15,159 nt of DNA from Frankiaceae bacterium (GTDB lineage Bacteria > Actinomycetota > Actinomycetes > JAFAQI01), in assembly GCA_030840615.1 (NCBI GenBank), contig JAVEEE010000318.1, positions 1 through 15,159 of the forward strand. The letters are read 5' to 3'. Made by a program: the position numbers and the translations under genes. Positions within the stretch are counted from its first letter, which is position 1, and each line of letters starts with the position of its first letter. The notes beneath the pieces are model-generated. The model worked only from the letters and a program-made list of their open reading frames with translations, did not search any database and had not been told where the DNA came from. Positions 13,808 to 15,159 of the stretch are shown here, one piece after another.

Positions 13808-14485
13808 CTAGCCGGCGGGCGCCAGGGCGCCGAGCGGCATCTCGACCGGGGTCGACGGCACGTGCAGCGGTGGCTCGGTCGCCTGCTGGACGTCCTCGAC
13901 GGTGACCCCGGGCGCCAGCTCCCGCAGGAGGAGTCCGGTGTCGGTCACGTCGATCACCGCGAGGTCCGTGATGATCCGCTCGACGACGCCGCGGCCGGTG
14001 TAGGGCAGCGAGCACTCCCCCACGATCTTGGCGCTGCCGTCCTTGGCGACGTGCTCCATGAGGACGATGACCCGCTTGGCGCCGTGGACGAGGTCCATCG
14101 CACCACCCATGCCCTTGATCATCTTTCCGGGAATCGTCCAGTTGGCCAGGTCGCCGCGCTCCGACACCTGCATCGCGCCGAGGATCGCGGCGTCGATGTG
14201 ACCCCCGCGGATCATCGCGAACGATGTGGCCGAGTCGAAGTAGGACGAGCCCGCCAGCACCGTCACGGTCTCCTTGCCCGCGTTGATGAGGTCGGGGTCT
14301 TCCTCACCCTCCACGGGATAAGGCCCGACACCGAGGATGCCGTTCTCGCTTTGCAGCACGACGCTGACACCGGGAGGGAGGTAGTTGGGCACGAGTGTCG
14401 GCAGCCCGATGCCGAGGTTGACGTAGGCGCCGTCGGCCAGCTCAAGCGCGGCACGCGCGGCCATCTGCTCCCGGGTCAGCGTCAC
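13808..14485 (-). CDS. scoB: 3-oxoacid CoA-transferase, subunit B
   Basis: Beta subunit of the heteromeric succinyl-CoA:3-oxoacid (acetoacetate) CoA-transferase, which moves CoA between succinyl-CoA and acetoacetate in ketone-body and fatty-acid catabolism. 225 residues, the usual 210-220. It contains NLGIGLPT (23-30), the SENGILG motif with the catalytic Glu47 that forms the glutamyl-CoA thioester, GGHIDAAILGAMQV (94-107) and GKMIKGMGGAMDLV. The start is GTG; its GTGA overlaps the TGA of the upstream subunit A gene. A ribosome site (GGAGG, 6 bases before) lies inside that gene, so the subunits should be made in step. Related two-subunit enzymes acting on 3-oxoadipate share these motifs, so the exact acyl substrate is not certain. 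Confidence 0.93.
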   Translation of the reverse strand: MTLTREQMAARAALELADGAYVNLGIGLPTLVPNYLPPGVSVVLQSENGILGVGPYPVEGEEDPDLINAGKETVTVLAGSSYFDSATSFAMIRGGHIDAAILGAMQVSERGDLANWTIPGKMIKGMGGAMDLVHGAKRVIVLMEHVAKDGSAKIVGECSLPYTGRGVVERIITDLAVIDVTDTGLLLRELAPGVTVEDVQQATEPPLHVPSTPVEMPLGALAPAG

Positions 14486-15159
14486 GCGGTGCCTCCGCGG
14501 GGTCGGACGGTGCGGCGTTCGATCCGCTTCTCGCCGGCGGGGACGTGCACGACCCGCTGCACGAACACGCCGGGCAGGTGGACGCGGTCCGGGTCGAGGT
14601 CACCGGGCTCGACCAGCTCCTCCACCTCGGCGATCGTGATGCGTCCTGCCATCGCGCAGAGCGGGTTGAAGTTGCGTGCGCTCTCGTGGAAGACGAGATT
14701 GCCGTGCCGGTCGGCGACGAGCGCGTGCACGAGGCCGAAGTCGGTCGTGATCGAGTCCTCCAGCACGTAGTCGCGCCCGTTGAACTGACGGGTTTCCTTG
14801 GCCGGGCTCGCGAGGGCGACGGTGCCGTCGTCGGCGTAGCGCCAGGGCAACCCGCCTTCGGCGATCTGCGTCCCGACACCCGTCGCGGTGAAGAAGGCCG
14901 GGATGCCGGAACCACCCGCGCGCAGCCGCTCGGCCAGGGTGCCCTGCGGCGTCAGCTCGACCTCGAGCTCGCCCGAGAGGTACTGCCGGGCGAACTCCTT
15001 GTTCTCACCGACGTACGACGACGTCATCCGCGAGATGCGCTTCGCGTAGAGCAGGATGCCGAGGCCCCACTCGTCGACGCCGCAGTTGTTCGACACCACC
15101 GACAGATCACTCGTGCCGGCGTCGAACAGCGCTTGGATCAGCGACTGCGGGACGCCGCA
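14482..15159 (-). CDS. scoA: 3-oxoacid CoA-transferase, subunit A (5' end beyond window)
   Basis: Alpha subunit of the same CoA-transferase. The frame is open to the window edge. The first visible residues, CGVPQSLIQALFDAG, correspond to the family's CGIPENLI segment, so only about 25-30 N-terminal residues are missing. 225 residues plus stop are seen. Family features: VVSNNCGVDEWGLGILL, QGTLAERLRAGGSGIPAFFT followed by ATGVGTQIAEG, and ADRHGNLVFHESARNFNPL. A GTG at 15099 (VSNNCGVD) is an internal codon, not the start, because conserved sequence continues upstream of it. It precedes scoB by a four-base overlap, a two-gene operon whose promoter is outside the window. Confidence 0.93.
   Translation of the reverse strand, partial: CGVPQSLIQALFDAGTSDLSVVSNNCGVDEWGLGILLYAKRISRMTSSYVGENKEFARQYLSGELEVELTPQGTLAERLRAGGSGIPAFFTATGVGTQIAEGGLPWRYADDGTVALASPAKETRQFNGRDYVLEDSITTDFGLVHALVADRHGNLVFHESARNFNPLCAMAGRITIAEVEELVEPGDLDPDRVHLPGVFVQRVVHVPAGEKRIERRTVRPRGGTA
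14492..14496 (-). promoter_or_regulatory. Ribosome binding site of scoB inside scoA
   Basis: On the minus strand this is GGAGG, 6 bases before the GTG at 14485. It decides the start and lies within the last codons of scoA. Confidence 0.7.

Noticed and set aside
1..15159. tRNA/rRNA genes, CRISPR arrays, insertion sequences, phage or attachment sites, riboswitches
   Set aside because: No matching sequences or structures were seen by eye. The window is densely coding with gaps of about 140 bp at most.

Overview
The window is chromosomal DNA from a high-GC Gram-positive bacterium of the phylum Actinomycetota. Three things point there: strongly G/C-biased third codon positions, frequent GTG starts, and a gene set that includes the fused FO synthase fbiC, fbiA and the two-domain fbiB, a TIGR03089 protein and a DUF3105 protein. 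Genus cannot be read from the sequence. As I remember it, M. tuberculosis carries fbiA, fbiB, manB, wbbL and a TIGR03089 gene in one neighbourhood (about Rv3261 to Rv3268). The right two thirds of this window resembles that order, with some replacements.

Layout. (1) 1-1115, minus: 3'-truncated gene for a long coiled-coil protein of unknown function, 29 bp downstream of fbiC and probably co-transcribed with it. (2) 1145-3661, minus: fbiC, making the F420 chromophore FO. (3) 3699-5959, plus: fbiA and fbiB, overlapping by GTGA, which turn FO into polyglutamylated F420. The fbiC and fbiAB transcripts diverge from a 37-bp gap, so the promoters must be compact or lie inside the opposing gene. (4) 5956-6870, minus: an AlkA-type DNA glycosylase whose stop codon interlocks with that of fbiB. 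(5) 6967-7836, plus: a membrane-anchored DUF3105 protein with a Ser/Thr/Pro tail. (6) 7845-12921, minus: a cell-envelope block of sugar nucleotidyltransferase, GT4 glycosyltransferase and a large secreted peptidoglycan amidase. (7) 13060-13797, plus: a TIGR03089 protein, a shortened relative of adenylate-forming enzymes. (8) 13808-15159, minus: the two subunits of a 3-oxoacid CoA-transferase, with the A subunit cut by the window edge.

How it fits together. FbiC, FbiA and FbiB cover F420 biosynthesis except for the guanylyltransferase FbiD/CofC, which is not in the window. The sugar nucleotidyltransferase and glycosyltransferase are likely to supply and use an activated sugar for an envelope polymer. 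The amidase remodels peptidoglycan, and a 9-bp-spaced triple direct repeat upstream of it resembles my recollection of the MtrA response-regulator motif. The CoA-transferase is ordinary ketone-body or fatty-acid metabolism.

No RNA genes, insertion sequences, CRISPR arrays, phage genes or attachment sites were seen, and no strong hairpin terminator. There is no gene-free stretch longer than about 140 bp. I found no convincing new multi-gene system. The most interesting items are the coiled-coil partner of fbiC, the compact fbiC/fbiA divergent junction, the repeat operator in front of the amidase, and the TIGR03089 protein that has lost the ATP-binding loop.
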